Shown here piece by piece: positions 37,342 to 47,102 of a stretch of DNA of 64,000 nucleotides. Position 1 is the first letter of the stretch. Each line of letters opens with the position of its first letter. Source of the stretch: Sodalis sp. dw_96. Its GTDB lineage: Bacteria > Pseudomonadota > Gammaproteobacteria > Enterobacterales > Enterobacteriaceae. The stretch covers positions 1-64,000 of the forward strand of contig NZ_JAAVUT010000018.1 of the NCBI RefSeq assembly GCF_018449575.1, read 5' to 3'. The notes under the pieces were generated by a model. It searched no databases. It saw only the letters and a program-made list of their open reading frames with translations, and had not been told where the DNA came from. The position numbers and the translations under genes are program-made.

Positions 37342-38331
37342 TTAAAGTTCCTTCGCCAGTTTACGTTTTTCATTCCAGGCGGTGCTGCTGATACTGATCA
37401 AGATAATCATCCCGCTAAATACGGTATGCCAGTAAGACGAGACGCCGAGCAGCGTCAGACCATTTTGCAAAAAAGCCAGCAACATAACACCGAGCAGGGT
37501 ACCGGTCAGCGAACCGCTGCCGCCCGTCATACTGGTCCCTCCCAGTACTACCGCGGCCAGCACCGTCAGTTCGAAACCAAACAGCGAGTTGGGTGCTACC
37601 GACTGCGTAATCTGCGCCTGTACCACGGCGGCGACTCCAGCCAGTAATCCCATATAGCCGTAGGCATAAAAATGCAGCTTCAGTAAATTCATCCCCAGAC
37701 GCGATGCGGCATCATGGTTACTGCCCATGGCATAAATCTGCCGCCCCAGGCGGGTGAAATTCATCAGCACGCCCGTGACGATAAACACCAGACACAGGCA
37801 TAACAAAGGCAGCGTGATACCGTAATTGTTGCCATCGCCGGCCGTGAAGGAAAACCAGTTAATACCGTTCATGAACCAAAGAGGGAAACCATAGAGCCAT
37901 TTACCGCCGGTAAACCAGACCAGCAGGCCGTAAAACAGGTTCAACGTAGCGATGGTGATAATAATGGCCGGTACGCGCAGGTTATAGACCAAAAAGCCAT
38001 TAATTAGACCGAGCACCATGCCGCATAGCATCGCCAGTGCGAAGGCGATAATAAAATTACCGCCATGGGCAATGATCCAGCTCGCCATCACATACTGCGC
38101 AATGGCGGTCATTGCCGGGAAAGAAATATCGATCCCGCCGGCAATCAGCACCACAAATAACCCGCATGCGAGTATGCCGAGAATGGCATAGCTGGTCGCG
38201 ACATCAGTCAGGTTACCCACGGTCAGAAATTCACCGGTACCGACGCTGAGGCCTAGCGCCAGCAGTAAAACCAATAAACCCAACCAGAATTCATGATGCG
38301 TTACCCACTGACTGAGCGTGCGTTTATTCAT
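37342..38331 (-). CDS. Sugar ABC transporter permease (RbsC family), second copy
   Basis: 329 residues, about ten membrane helices, with GLFVVLIAGGIDISFPAMTA and VVLGGTSMTGGSGSLTGTLL. It is clearly homologous to, but distinct from, the permease downstream, giving the two-permease layout of LsrCD, YtfT/YjfF and RhaPQ systems. The start overlaps the ATPase stop by eight bases. Intact. Confidence 0.88.
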   Translation of the reverse strand: MNKRTLSQWVTHHEFWLGLLVLLLALGLSVGTGEFLTVGNLTDVATSYAILGILACGLFVVLIAGGIDISFPAMTAIAQYVMASWIIAHGGNFIIAFALAMLCGMVLGLINGFLVYNLRVPAIIITIATLNLFYGLLVWFTGGKWLYGFPLWFMNGINWFSFTAGDGNNYGITLPLLCLCLVFIVTGVLMNFTRLGRQIYAMGSNHDAASRLGMNLLKLHFYAYGYMGLLAGVAAVVQAQITQSVAPNSLFGFELTVLAAVVLGGTSMTGGSGSLTGTLLGVMLLAFLQNGLTLLGVSSYWHTVFSGMIILISISSTAWNEKRKLAKEL

Positions 38332-39823
38332 TCACCACCCCCGCAATCTGTTGTTCAGTACACTGGTGCGGCGCGAATGTCGCCACCAGTTCGCCTTTGC
38401 GCATGACAATAACGCGGTGGCTGTTGTAATAGGCTTCGGGGACTTCGTCACAAATCATCATTACCGCCATGCCGGACTCCGCCAGTGCGCGCACGATACG
38501 ATAGATGCCTTCTTTATTGGCGATATCCACCCCGACGGTAGGTGAATCGAGGATTAAAATACGCGGTCGCGTCGCCACCCATTTGGCAATAGCCACACGT
38601 TGGGCATTCCCGCCGGATAACGTTTGCACCGGCCGGGAAGGATCGGTCACTTTGATATTCAGTTCCCGAATTAAGATATCGACCTCATTACGCGCTTTAT
38701 GGTGATCCAGCAGCTTCAGGCGGGTATGCAAACGATCAAAAATCGATACCAGCAAGTTGTCGAAAATCGGCTGTTGCATAATCAGCCCTTTGGCCTGCCG
38801 ATCCTCGGAAACATAGGCAATACCACAGCGGATGGCATCACGATTACTTCGAAACCGGACCGGCCGGCCCGCGACCAGCATCTGGCCGCTGTCGGGCTGA
38901 GTCATACCGAACAATGACAAACATAATTCGGTACGCCCCGCGCCCAGCAGACCGATAATAGAGATAATCTCACCTCGACGCAGCGCCAGGTTGACATTGC
39001 GATACTGCCCGGCGCGCGACAGATTTTTCACCTCAAGCAGCGGTGTTTCCTCCGTTGACGCACGTGCCGGCAAATGGCTGAACGTGAAACGCTGACCGGT
39101 CATGAGGAAAGCCAGCTCGTCGCGATCCAATTCACTCGCCGGCCAGGTGCCAATCAGTTTGCCATCACGCATGACGCTAATGCGATCCGCGATTTCCATC
39201 ACCTCGTCCAGCCGGTGGCTGACAAATACCACGCAGATACCGGCCATTTTCAGTTCGGTAACAACGCGCAGCAGGCTGTTGACTTCCTGCCGAGTCAGCG
39301 ACGCAGTAGGTTCATCCATAATCACCAAGCTGGCATCAGCCGCCAGTGCGCGACAAATGGCAACAAGCTGGCGGTCAGCGATCGATAATGTTGCTACTTT
39401 TTTATCAGGATCGAGCGTGATGCCTACGCGCGCCATAACCGCACACGCCAGTTTACGCATCGCACGGCGTTGCACCCAAAAGCCGCCGCCCGGCAAATAA
39501 CAATGAATGGTAATATTTTCCGCGACCGAAAGATTAGGAAACAGCGAAAGATCTTGATAGATCACCTGAATACCATAATGCGCAGAAAGCTGTGGTGTGA
39601 GATGATGAAATAATTTCCCATCCAGGCTAATAACAGCTTTTTCTTCCGGTTGATATACTCCGGAAATAATTTTAATGATAGTACTTTTGCCGCAACCATT
39701 TTGTCCGGCCAGACAATGTACCTCACCTTTATTCAGCGTCAGAGTAATATCATCAAGTGCCAGCACGCCTGGGAATTTTTTGCTGATATTCTCCAGCGTG
39801 ATAAAGGGTGTGTCGGCAATCAT
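38324..39823 (-). CDS. Sugar ABC transporter ATPase (two-domain, RbsA/LsrA type)
   Basis: 499 residues with two nucleotide-binding domains. The first has Walker A AGQNGCGKSTIIK, and Walker B LVIMDEPTA. The second has the degenerate Walker A GLLGAGRTELCLSL, signature LSGGNAQRVAIAKW and LILDSPTVGVDI. Such degeneracy is normal for RbsA/MglA. ATG 39823 has AAGGATTT upstream; the longer frame adds AT-rich filler. Powers uptake through the two permeases. Confidence 0.9.
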   Translation of the reverse strand: MIADTPFITLENISKKFPGVLALDDITLTLNKGEVHCLAGQNGCGKSTIIKIISGVYQPEEKAVISLDGKLFHHLTPQLSAHYGIQVIYQDLSLFPNLSVAENITIHCYLPGGGFWVQRRAMRKLACAVMARVGITLDPDKKVATLSIADRQLVAICRALAADASLVIMDEPTASLTRQEVNSLLRVVTELKMAGICVVFVSHRLDEVMEIADRISVMRDGKLIGTWPASELDRDELAFLMTGQRFTFSHLPARASTEETPLLEVKNLSRAGQYRNVNLALRRGEIISIIGLLGAGRTELCLSLFGMTQPDSGQMLVAGRPVRFRSNRDAIRCGIAYVSEDRQAKGLIMQQPIFDNLLVSIFDRLHTRLKLLDHHKARNEVDILIRELNIKVTDPSRPVQTLSGGNAQRVAIAKWVATRPRILILDSPTVGVDIANKEGIYRIVRALAESGMAVMMICDEVPEAYYNSHRVIVMRKGELVATFAPHQCTEQQIAGVVNE

Positions 39824-39946
39824 GAATAAATCCTTACAGCACAATACATATGCGCTGCTATTGAGCATAAATTATCAGGAGAGGAATACTGATGCGTTAT
39901 ACCTTATTTCACATCAGTATCTTTTCCGGTAAAGCGATGCATTAAC

Positions 39947-40933
39947 TTAAAAACCCAATGACGTTGCGTTATCTTTGGTTACTGTAAGAATTTTATCAAA
40001 GCGGATAACTTTATGCTCCATATCGACATTCGCCTTACCCAGTCCATCAATCGTTAAATCTTTTGTTACCGGCTTGCCATTCAGCAATTGTTCGGCCACC
40101 GTCACCAAGGCATACCCCGCGTCTTTTGGATCCCATAGCAGCACTTTTTTAATATCGCCGCGTAACAGGTAGGGCGCCGCCTGAGCCGGCATGGCAATGC
40201 CGACCACTGCCAATTTATTCTGGGCCCGTTTCTGCGCTACCGCCTGACCCGCGCCGATCGGCCCCAGTGAACCGAAGCCAATAATCCCTTTCAGGTCTGG
40301 ATAGGTTTTCATTAGATCGAGAGTGGTGGAATAGGCGTTGTCAAGGTTTTCACCTACCGGTAAACGCGAGGTGACTTCTTTCATCGCCGGATATTTCTCT
40401 TTCTGATACTTAATCGCATAATTCGCCCAGGTATTATGCAAGGGTACCGTCAGGGAACCGACGTAAATAGCGTAACCACCCTTGCTGTGCATGTCTTTGG
40501 CTAATTCATCTACATTTGCCTGGGCGTATTTTTCGCTGTCGATGGTTTCAATATCCCATTGGCCGATTTGCTGATCCGGCTACTCATGGGTTAATACCAC
40601 AATACCTTGATCGCGCGCCTTTTTTAATACCAATTCCAATACTTTAGCATCATCAGGCACTACAATAATCGCGTCCACTTTTTTTGCTATCAAATCCTCA
40701 ATGACTTTCTCCTGTTGGGCTGGATCGGGCGTTGAGGGACCGACCTGATAAGCATTGACATTCAACTTCTTTCCAGCTTCATTCACCCCGGCTTCCATGC
40801 GCGTAAACCAGGGGATACCGGTAACTTTCACTACCACGGCAATCTCGTGCTTGGCGGCGGCCATAGCAGGAAAGGCTGATAACATGCACGCCGCCAGCGC
40901 ACACACATTAAAAAATGCGAGTTTCATTTTCAT
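39947..40933 (-). pseudogene. Sugar ABC transporter binding protein with in-frame amber stop
   Basis: The frame from 40933 encodes a signal peptide (MKMKLAFFNVCALAACMLSA, cleavage after AMAAA) and a type I periplasmic binding protein: EIAVVVKVTGIPWFTRMEAG, then VDAIIVVPDD. A TAG at 40580-40582 interrupts it after VVLTHE, at codon 118. The same frame continues uninterrupted for 211 codons with expected family sequence (DLKGIIGFGSLGPIGAGQAV, GDIKKVLLWDPKDAGYALV). The family resembles LsrB/RbsB. Only one base change separates it from an intact 329-residue protein, so inactivation is recent, or readthrough by a suppressor tRNA could rescue it. First gene of the transporter-kinase operon. Confidence 0.85.
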
Positions 40934-41319
40934 AAAAGATATACCCTTTTATTTGTAGGGATGGCGTTTATTCAGCAGTGAAGTTAACAGATAAGCGGAA
41001 AGGGGTAGATGAGAAAAGTATAAAATGTGACACATGAGCATTTTTGTAAAAAATGGTCATTAATAATGTTATATTTTAATTAAATTTAAAATTATGTAGA
41101 AAATTTACCACATAAAATGTTATTTATATGTTATTTTAGTTAAAAAATATGAGTAATTGTGACTTTCGGCTGGTCTTATCCTCAATATTGTCTCGATTTC
41201 GATTGAAAAAATTTCTTTTACAGGAGCATTTTTATAAATCTTGTGAGATGCATAATAAAATTATTCGACCGGTTATTGAATGAGAGAGACCTATCTGTCG
41301 ATTAATATACGTTATTTAA
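40934..41319. other. AT-rich upstream region of the sugar transporter operon
   Basis: No gene is seen. The promoter of the operon must lie here. TGTGACACATGAGCA near 41037 partly resembles a CRP site, but the second half is poor. Confidence 0.5.
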
Positions 41320-41526
41320 TTACAGTCTCTTCATCCAGCCTTTCAATGAATTGCGCTGATAACAAGTCTGATAAACCCGAGGCTTACGGCGCGAACGCAG
41401 TACCCAAAGGCCCTCAGTGATTAGCAAGTTGCGCAGCGTTTCAACGGAGGCCTGCAGGTTATGGTGTTCGAGAAGTACGCAGCAGGCATGAAAATGAATT
41501 TGACACGTTTTCTGTCTCTGCCACAT
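41320..41526 (-). pseudogene. ISNCY-like transposase fragment
   Basis: The product contains ASVETLRNLLITEGLWVLRS, then RRKPRVYQTCYQRNS, which resembles the winged-helix region before the rve integrase core in ISNCY-type transposases (LWxxRxxRKPRVYQPRxRR). The frame degrades just after. Only about 50 recognisable residues remain. Confidence 0.5.
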
Positions 41527-41529
41527 CTA

Positions 41530-41661
41530 AAGGAGTCGATGAGTCCTACTGACGGCCATTATGTTGACGCAGCGTTATCCAAGATGCAGCGTATCCGACA
41601 TGTCGCGCTGAACGTGCCGCACTGGCTGGCGGAAATAGCCTCCCTGGGAGGAACCCAATGA
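41530..41661 (+). pseudogene. LysR-type regulator, C-terminal scrap
   Basis: The frame reads SPTDGHYVDAALSKMQRIRH, then VALNVPHWLAEIASLGGT, matching the effector-domain region of LysR regulators that reads xDAxFVDAALxxxGxxRRVAL...VAGTD. The rest is missing, and the frame merges with a hydrolase ruin at 41658. It may have regulated the hydrolase. Tentative. Confidence 0.4.
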
Positions 41662-42254
41662 TGCCGGTGTTTCCGTTTCACATGACCGACGAGACACTTT
41701 GGCGCGACGTAGCGCCGTTGCTGAATGGACATGAGATGTATTACGCCGATCTACGCGAGGTACAACAATCGAAAACATGGTACGGCAAAATGTCCGCGCC
41801 TGCCCATTGCGCTGCATTCTGGTGGGAGGAGGGCTACGTGGCTCGGGAGAATGTTCGACAGGAACTCGATCGCGTAGCAGCCTTGATACTTATTGCCACA
41901 TCTTGTCGGCCTGACACGTTGGAGCAAGTCGCGCGAAAAGTCCATTCAGCATATGCAATACCACTAGGGCCATTCAAGGGCCTGGCTCCGTCTGCCATTG
42001 TTGCGTTTTTACACCACCAGCATGCTGGCAATCAACAATTAATTGACCGTGTGCGCGAGATGGGTGTGTTTAGGAAGAGAAGTATTCATTCGGCAAACGT
42101 TGATGCAACGCCGGAGCGATATTGCCCGTCTCGACTCCATCAAAAGTTGTCCAACGCTAATTATTGCTGCAGAGGAGAATGATCTACGCAGCTTAGACGA
42201 GGCCCAGGAACTATGCGCCGGCATACCATCCACAACGCTCAAGCTAATAAAAAA
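41658..42254 (+). pseudogene. Alpha/beta-hydrolase with several frameshifts
   Basis: Pieces in different frames add up to one hydrolase: LWRDVAPLLNGHEMYYADLR near the start, then FWWEEGYVARE-like sequence, LDRVAALILIATSCRPDT, GPFKGLAPSAIVAFLHHQH, QQLIDRVREMG. In a second frame (42043-42254) come RQTLMQRRSDIARLDSIKSC and PTLIIAAEENDL, the strand before the catalytic Asp, followed by LDEAQELCAGIPSTTLKLI. At least two frame changes are needed. The 3' end meets IS66 at about 42255. Confidence 0.65.
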
Positions 42255-42338
42255 GTAAGGGGCTGGGCATCTCGCCTTGCTGATCTCATTTCGTTATCGC
42301 ATGCTCTTTTTTATATTATTTTTGGTTTGGAAGAGAGC

Positions 42339-42647
42339 ATGTTAAAACGGCATACCCGCGCCGAACAGTTACGGCATATTGAAGCCTGGCGGCGCAGCGG
42401 ATTAACCAAGTCACTTTATTGTCAACAACACCGCATTGCGCCTCACAACTTTTATCGCTGGTTGAAAATTCGGCCAATGAGCAGCGATGCGACCGCCCCG
42501 GCGCTCGGCGCGTTTATTCCCGTTCAGCGCAGGACCCCGGATGCCGGCCGCAGCGAAACCGTCATGCTCAATCTGCCCAACGGCTGCTCGGTCAGTTGCC
42601 TGCCATCACAACTGATGAGCGTGATGCAGGCACTGTCATTATGCTAA
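42339..42647 (+). CDS. IS66 accessory protein TnpA
   Basis: 102 residues with an N-terminal helix-turn-helix: RAEQLRHIEAWRRSGLTKSL followed by YCQQHRIAPHNFYRW, typical of the IS66 OrfA. The C-terminal VMLNLPNGCSVSCLPSQL fits the family. ATG 42339 is the start because the homologous region begins with MLKRHTRAEQ; an upstream in-frame start at 42213 lies in the hydrolase ruin. Overlaps tnpB by seven bases. Confidence 0.85.
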   Translation: MLKRHTRAEQLRHIEAWRRSGLTKSLYCQQHRIAPHNFYRWLKIRPMSSDATAPALGAFIPVQRRTPDAGRSETVMLNLPNGCSVSCLPSQLMSVMQALSLC

Positions 42648-42976
42648 TCCCGCAGCACATCTGGCTGGCGCTCGAACCGGTGGATATGCGCCGCGGCATT
42701 GATACGCTCACCCAATACATCACCGACAATCTGCACCAGGCCTGGCAGGAAGGCGCCGCCTTTGTTTTTTGCAACAAGTCACACTCCCGCATGAAGGTGT
42801 TGCGCTGGGATAAACACGGCGTCTGGCTGTGCCTGCGCCGTCTCCACCAGGGCCATTTTATCTGGCCCAAACAGGGCGATGCCGCCTGGAATCTGTCGCC
42901 GGAACAGTTCGATTGGCTGACCAAGGGCATCGACTGGCAACGCGTTGACGGCCTGGATTTAAGCCAATGGAAATAA
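42641..42976 (+). CDS. IS66 accessory protein TnpB (Orf2)
   Basis: 111 residues with the Orf2 signature VDMRRGIDTLTQYI and FVFCNKSHSRMKVLRWDKHG, ending SPEQFDWLTKGIDWQRV. It is intact and assists IS66 transposition in an unclear manner. The start ATG 42641 overlaps the tnpA stop, suggesting coupling. Confidence 0.9.
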   Translation: MLIPQHIWLALEPVDMRRGIDTLTQYITDNLHQAWQEGAAFVFCNKSHSRMKVLRWDKHGVWLCLRRLHQGHFIWPKQGDAAWNLSPEQFDWLTKGIDWQRVDGLDLSQWK

Positions 42977-43042
42977 AGATAAAAGTGAATTAATACCTTG
43001 ATTTTAAATGACAATAATGCCCTGTTTTGATAAAATAAATAC

Positions 43043-43469
43043 ATGGATATTGACTCGCTGCTGACCTCACAAGACCCCGATGACCTGCGCTCCCTGGCGT
43101 TGAAATTACTCGCGGACCTTGAACAGAAAACGTCGGCGCTTGAGCAGCAAACGCAAAAAAACCGGGCGCAGGAAGCGGTCGCATCGACACTGCGCTCCGA
43201 CCTTGAGCAGCAAACACAAAAAAATCAGGCGCTGGCACAGTATATCCAGCAACTGGAAGAGGCGCTGAAAAATGCCCGCCGCTGGCGCTTCGGCCGTAAA
43301 AGCGAAGCCTTCCAGGGCGAGCAGCGCGGCCTGTTTGATGAAGATATCGAGTCCGATGCCGCCGATATCGAACAGCAGCATGAAACGCTATTAACCGAAC
43401 CGAAAACCCCCAAACCGGCGGTACCTAAACGCCGCCCGCTGCCGCCAGAATTACCCCGCCAGGACAGAC
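43043..43469 (+). pseudogene. IS66 transposase TnpC, N-terminal fragment
   Basis: The product opens with a coiled-coil-rich N-terminus (LEQKTSALEQQTQKNRAQEA repeated as LEQQTQKNQALAQYIQQLEE) and the RRWRFGRKSEAF motif of IS66 transposases, then a proline-rich linker. IS256 interrupts it at 43470 after RQDRP; a full TnpC has about 500 residues, so the DDE domain is gone. Confidence 0.85.
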
Positions 43470-44777
43470 CCTGTAAATAATTCTGTGTAATTGCCACCCT
43501 ATTAAATGTGACCGTTCAGTCGGTCACCGAACTCAATAATAAATCGACTCATTGCCAGCCGCCAATTTTGAATCGGCATGCTCCATTTTTTCGACGCCGA
43601 CTGTATCGCAAGGTATATTACTTTGCGTACCGAGCCATCCGTCGGGAACACTTTGCGTTTCTTGATAGCCTGTCGGATCACGCTATTGAGCGATTCTATC
43701 GAGTTAGTTGTGTATATTGCCTTGCGGATATCAGGCGGATAACCAAAGAAGGTATTGAGATTTTCCCAGTTGGCCCGCCAGCTTTTGCTGATCTGGGGAT
43801 ATTTACCGTCCCAGGCGTTTGCGAATTCATCCAGCGCCATCAGGGCGGCTTCTTCCGTCGGCGATTGATAGACGGCTTTCAGCCCGTCAGTAACACCCTT
43901 GTAGTCTTTCCACGATACGAATTTCAGGCTGTTGCGTACCATGTGGATAATGCAAAGCTGGATATGTGTTTGCGGGTAGACGCTGTTTATCGCCTCCGGG
44001 AAGCCTTTCAAGCCATCTACACAGGCGATAAGGATGTCCTGAAGCCCACGATTTTTCAGCTCAGCCAGTACATTAAGCCAGAACTTCGCGCCCTCATTTT
44101 CTGCCAACCACATGCCGAGCAACTCTTTTTTGCCCTCGGTATTGATACCCAACGCAAGGAAAACGGCCTTGTTTATCACCGAACCATTGTGTCGGATTTT
44201 TACCACAATACAGTCAAGATAAACAATGGGATACAGTGAGTCCAGCGGACGATTTTGCCATTCGGTTACCTGTTCTTTAACAGCATCCGTCACTTTGGAT
44301 ATCAAGGTGGCCGACACGTCAGCGTCATACATTTCTTTGAACGTCGTGACGATTTCACGCGTGGTCATGCCTTTGGCATAAAGAGATAAAATCTGGCTAT
44401 CCATCTGGGTGATACGGGTCTGGTTCTTCTTGATAAGCTGCGGCTCGAAGGTTCCTTCACGGTCACGTGGCGTGTTTAGCGCGATCTCCCCGTCATCAAT
44501 AAGCAATGTTTTTGAGGAGTACCCGTTACGGGTGTTGGTACCGGTTTTGGGCGTGTTTTTCTCATGCCCAAGGTGGTCAGTGAGTTCAGCGTTCAGCGCC
44601 GTTTCCACGGTGAGCTTAGTTAACATGCGTGAAAACTGATTGAGATCAGCTTCGGTCTTGATGTCTTTGGCCAGCTCTGTAGCAAGTGCCTGAAGTTTCT
44701 TCTCGTCCATAATTTACCTGTCTCCGTTGTTCGGATAACGATATCAAAAACAGGCAATTACACAATTTAATTTACAG
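43470..44777 (-). mobile_element. IS256-family insertion sequence
   Basis: Imperfect terminal inverted repeats of 26 bp frame the element: the left end begins CCTGTAAATAATTC and the right end, read inward, CCTGTAAATTAAAT; both continue TGTGTAATTGCC. 22 of 26 positions match. The flanking 8 bases (GACAGACC left, CTCGAAGC right) are not duplicated, and the IS66 sequence does not resume on the right, so a deletion accompanied or followed insertion. The transposase is intact, so this is the most likely active element in the window. Confidence 0.88.
43502..44710 (-). CDS. IS256-family (mutator-type) transposase
   Basis: 402 residues, full length for the family. Catalytic DDE positions fit: Asp in PIVYLDCIVVKIR, Asp in DILIACVDGLKGFPEAI with the adjacent downstream C-x2-H (LCIIHMVRNS), and Glu in YTTNSIESLNSVIRQ. 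The N-terminus has ELTDHLGHEKN followed by TNTRNGYSSKTL. ATG 44710 begins MDEKKLQALA. Looks functional. Confidence 0.95.
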   Translation of the reverse strand: MDEKKLQALATELAKDIKTEADLNQFSRMLTKLTVETALNAELTDHLGHEKNTPKTGTNTRNGYSSKTLLIDDGEIALNTPRDREGTFEPQLIKKNQTRITQMDSQILSLYAKGMTTREIVTTFKEMYDADVSATLISKVTDAVKEQVTEWQNRPLDSLYPIVYLDCIVVKIRHNGSVINKAVFLALGINTEGKKELLGMWLAENEGAKFWLNVLAELKNRGLQDILIACVDGLKGFPEAINSVYPQTHIQLCIIHMVRNSLKFVSWKDYKGVTDGLKAVYQSPTEEAALMALDEFANAWDGKYPQISKSWRANWENLNTFFGYPPDIRKAIYTTNSIESLNSVIRQAIKKRKVFPTDGSVRKVIYLAIQSASKKWSMPIQNWRLAMSRFIIEFGDRLNGHI

Positions 44778-45806
44778 GCTCGAAGCGGCTAAATTATTTA
44801 TAGAACAAGGGTTTTATTGGGGGTGTGTAAATAATTCTGGAGAATATCACTGCTTTTTTATTAATACCTCGTCTCTGGATGAAACATATTTATCCGATTC
44901 GAAGTGGAAAGCCAATTCATGAGATGTGTACCGCATCTTTTACTCAATGATCGATGTGTCCGGAATATTCTTTGATTATTTTAACTTGATGATATGTGAC
45001 ATCAAAAAACCATGCCCTGACACTAACGAAAATTAACGCCATGATGCTAAATTGTTATGAAGATATTATATATAGCGATAATATATGACTAATTCTTATA
45101 AAAAAGTAGCCGAGTTGAAGCAAAACTTCGAAGAAGGGCTAAGAAAAAAGTTGTTCTGAGTGCACAAGTGACAAGTGACAGTTTGACGCAATCAATAGAG
45201 CGACCGAATGAATGTCCGACTGCTTGATCAAAAAAGTTTTATTCCAGCAATTCTCCTGCCAGCATGTTCTTTTGCGAGGGGAGGACTCGGTCACACACTC
45301 CACAAATACTTTCCTGTCATGAGAGCGTTCAGGCAGGCTTTCAGTGGACACCACAGTATGACGGCTGGTCGCTGATTCACGAGGTTGAGTCGGAGGAAGA
45401 TGAAATGTAGCTGCGTTGCCATCCTTTTAGACCATTGGATGACAAAAACTTCTCTGATTTCCTGGAGAGCGGTATGTCAGCCATGACATAGTATCTAATT
45501 CCGTGTCCTGACTGCATTGTTCGGACATCAGGGCATTGAAGCGGAACTATAATTGTTTATCGGTGGATTCTGAATAACTGAAGGTGAGGTAAACCGCTAT
45601 GTTACCTCTCACCAAATGGCTTCGGCTTGATTGTACAGCCCGTAAGCCATGTTTCATGACCAAACGGACGTGCTGCCGCTGGTAAACTATAGGGGCATGG
45701 TGGTATTCGGAAAAGAATGAAGATAGAGCACTTAAAGCATATCTGCACAAATGGATTATAGGTTAATTTGGAAGAAATGATAATGGGCTAAGCGGGAGAG
45801 CGCAAC
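44778..45806. other. About 1 kb without supported gene; stray IS256 end
   Basis: TGTAAATAATTCTGG at 44826 repeats the left end of IS256, suggesting the scar of a second copy. A 24-codon ATG frame at 45087 (NSYKKVAELKQNFEEGLRKK) looks protein-like but ends at 45161 without recognisable family. Small frames on both strands from 45139 to 45750 match nothing. Confidence 0.45.
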
Positions 45807-46004
45807 ATGACAAAATCACATCTGTTAACCTCTCAATATAATCATGCCCATGTAGATTTTATGGCTTCCACTGTCGCTTTCATGGAACGCCAAAAAAAAA
45901 CTATTGATGTGTGTATGGTTGAGGCTAAAATTCCCAGCGAACATCTTGATTTCTTCAGGAAACGGCTGGCGCACTATAGAGCTATATATACTCCGCAGCA
46001 ATGA
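45807..46004 (+). CDS. Hypothetical 65-residue protein
   Basis: ATG 45807 follows a GGGAGAG stretch eleven bases upstream. The product is soluble, His/Lys-rich and mostly helical in appearance (FMASTVAFMERQKKTIDVCM, EHLDFFRKRLAHYRAIY). The composition is that of a real small protein, but I cannot name a family. It stands alone downstream of IS debris and convergent to the panE-like pseudogene. Confidence 0.45.
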   Translation: MTKSHLLTSQYNHAHVDFMASTVAFMERQKKTIDVCMVEAKIPSEHLDFFRKRLAHYRAIYTPQQ

Positions 46005-46132
46005 GCCAGATTATTGTGTTATAGATTTATTTGACCATGACCATCAAGCATATTTGCATAATGTTATACTTCTTTATTTTTCCATCTAGAAAGTATTTTA
46101 CCATGATTTATCAAAAAAATGATTTCTATTGT

Positions 46133-46951
46133 TCACAAATAAGCTTGTCTAAATTGATCAAAAGTATAACAGATAACGCTTAATTTAGTATTAAATATCG
46201 CGTCGTTTTCAGTCAGCATTCCTTCAATGATGCTCACGACTGCCGGCGATTTGGCAATGCCATCCATATCGGCTAATGTCAGAATGCCCACCGGATTCCA
46301 GCACAGGCTATTGGCGAATTTTGTCCAAATCTCACCGCGTATGTTGTCAGATAGCGGGGCGCGGAGGCCTCCTTGTTCTAGCAGATGGGATAGCAGACGC
46401 GCGCGTTCGGAATGCCTACCGTTAAGTTCACTTAGGGGATACCGGCCTTGATCGCCATCCTGCTACGTTACGCCCGGTTTGATGCTGTGCGCACCGTACC
46501 AGAAAACCACCGGCAGGACCTGTTCCGGTGGCATTGTTTGCCATTGCCGGTCCTCGGGATCAACGTAAGCGAGATGCCGGTTTTTAAACGGGCCCTTTAA
46601 TTCGTGGAAAAAGAAATAGGGTATTCCGGTGGAAGGCGGCAGAATGGCGGTCTCTTCGCCGATCAGATGACTAATACTTGCCAGTAATGTATTGGCTTGC
46701 TGGATTTTCGTGGCAACAATCACATAGTCCTGCACCCCTAATTCCTCAGGGGTTGTCGCGGCATGGACTTGAAAAGTGAAGTCTTGATCCGGTTTAATGA
46801 CGCGCATCCCTCGCTGCTGAATTATTGTTACGACTTCTTCTCGATCGATAATTGACACATCGCATTGTTTTGACCGCGCAAGATGACCGGCAAGAGGACA
46901 TCCTACCGCACCCGCCCCATATACGCAGATTTTAGGAATTCGTTGGCTCAT
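46133..46951 (-). pseudogene. Ketopantoate reductase-like (PanE/ApbA) gene with amber stop
   Basis: From ATG 46951 the protein has a Rossmann N-terminus (KICVYGAGAVGCPLAGHLAR, GxGxxG) and DYVIVATKIQQANTLLASIS, typical of 2-dehydropantoate 2-reductase family enzymes. A TAG at 46463-46465 stops it after HSIKPGVT. In the same frame the sequence goes on with SERARLLSHLLEQGGLRAPL and IWTKFANSLCWNPVGILTLA, the ApbA C-terminal domain with its Lys and Asn, until truncated near 46200. A strong ribosome site (GGGAGCAAC) is present. A decayed relative lies at 21393. True substrate unknown. Confidence 0.8.
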
Positions 46952-47102
46952 ATGTTGCTCCCTTATTTTAAACCCATGATAGTGCTTTAGCTTTTAAACC
47001 CATCATTGAATATATTGAATCGGGTGGCGGGGTATAAATGTTGGAGAGTCAACAGTGTAAAAGGTCGCAGTTCGCTTTATGTGGCAATACGTGACATTGC
47101 GC

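Larger units (their letters stand above)
42255..43469 (+). mobile_element. IS66-family element, right part lost to IS256
   Basis: GTAAGGGGCTGGG at 42255 could be the left terminal repeat (IS66 elements begin GTAAG). The element carries tnpA, tnpB and the first 142 or so codons of tnpC, then is cut by IS256 at 43470. The tnpC catalytic domain and right end are missing, so it is immobile on its own. Confidence 0.75.

Noticed and set aside
44826-44845. Complete second IS256 copy
   Set aside because: Only about 15 bases match the left end; no transposase sequence follows.
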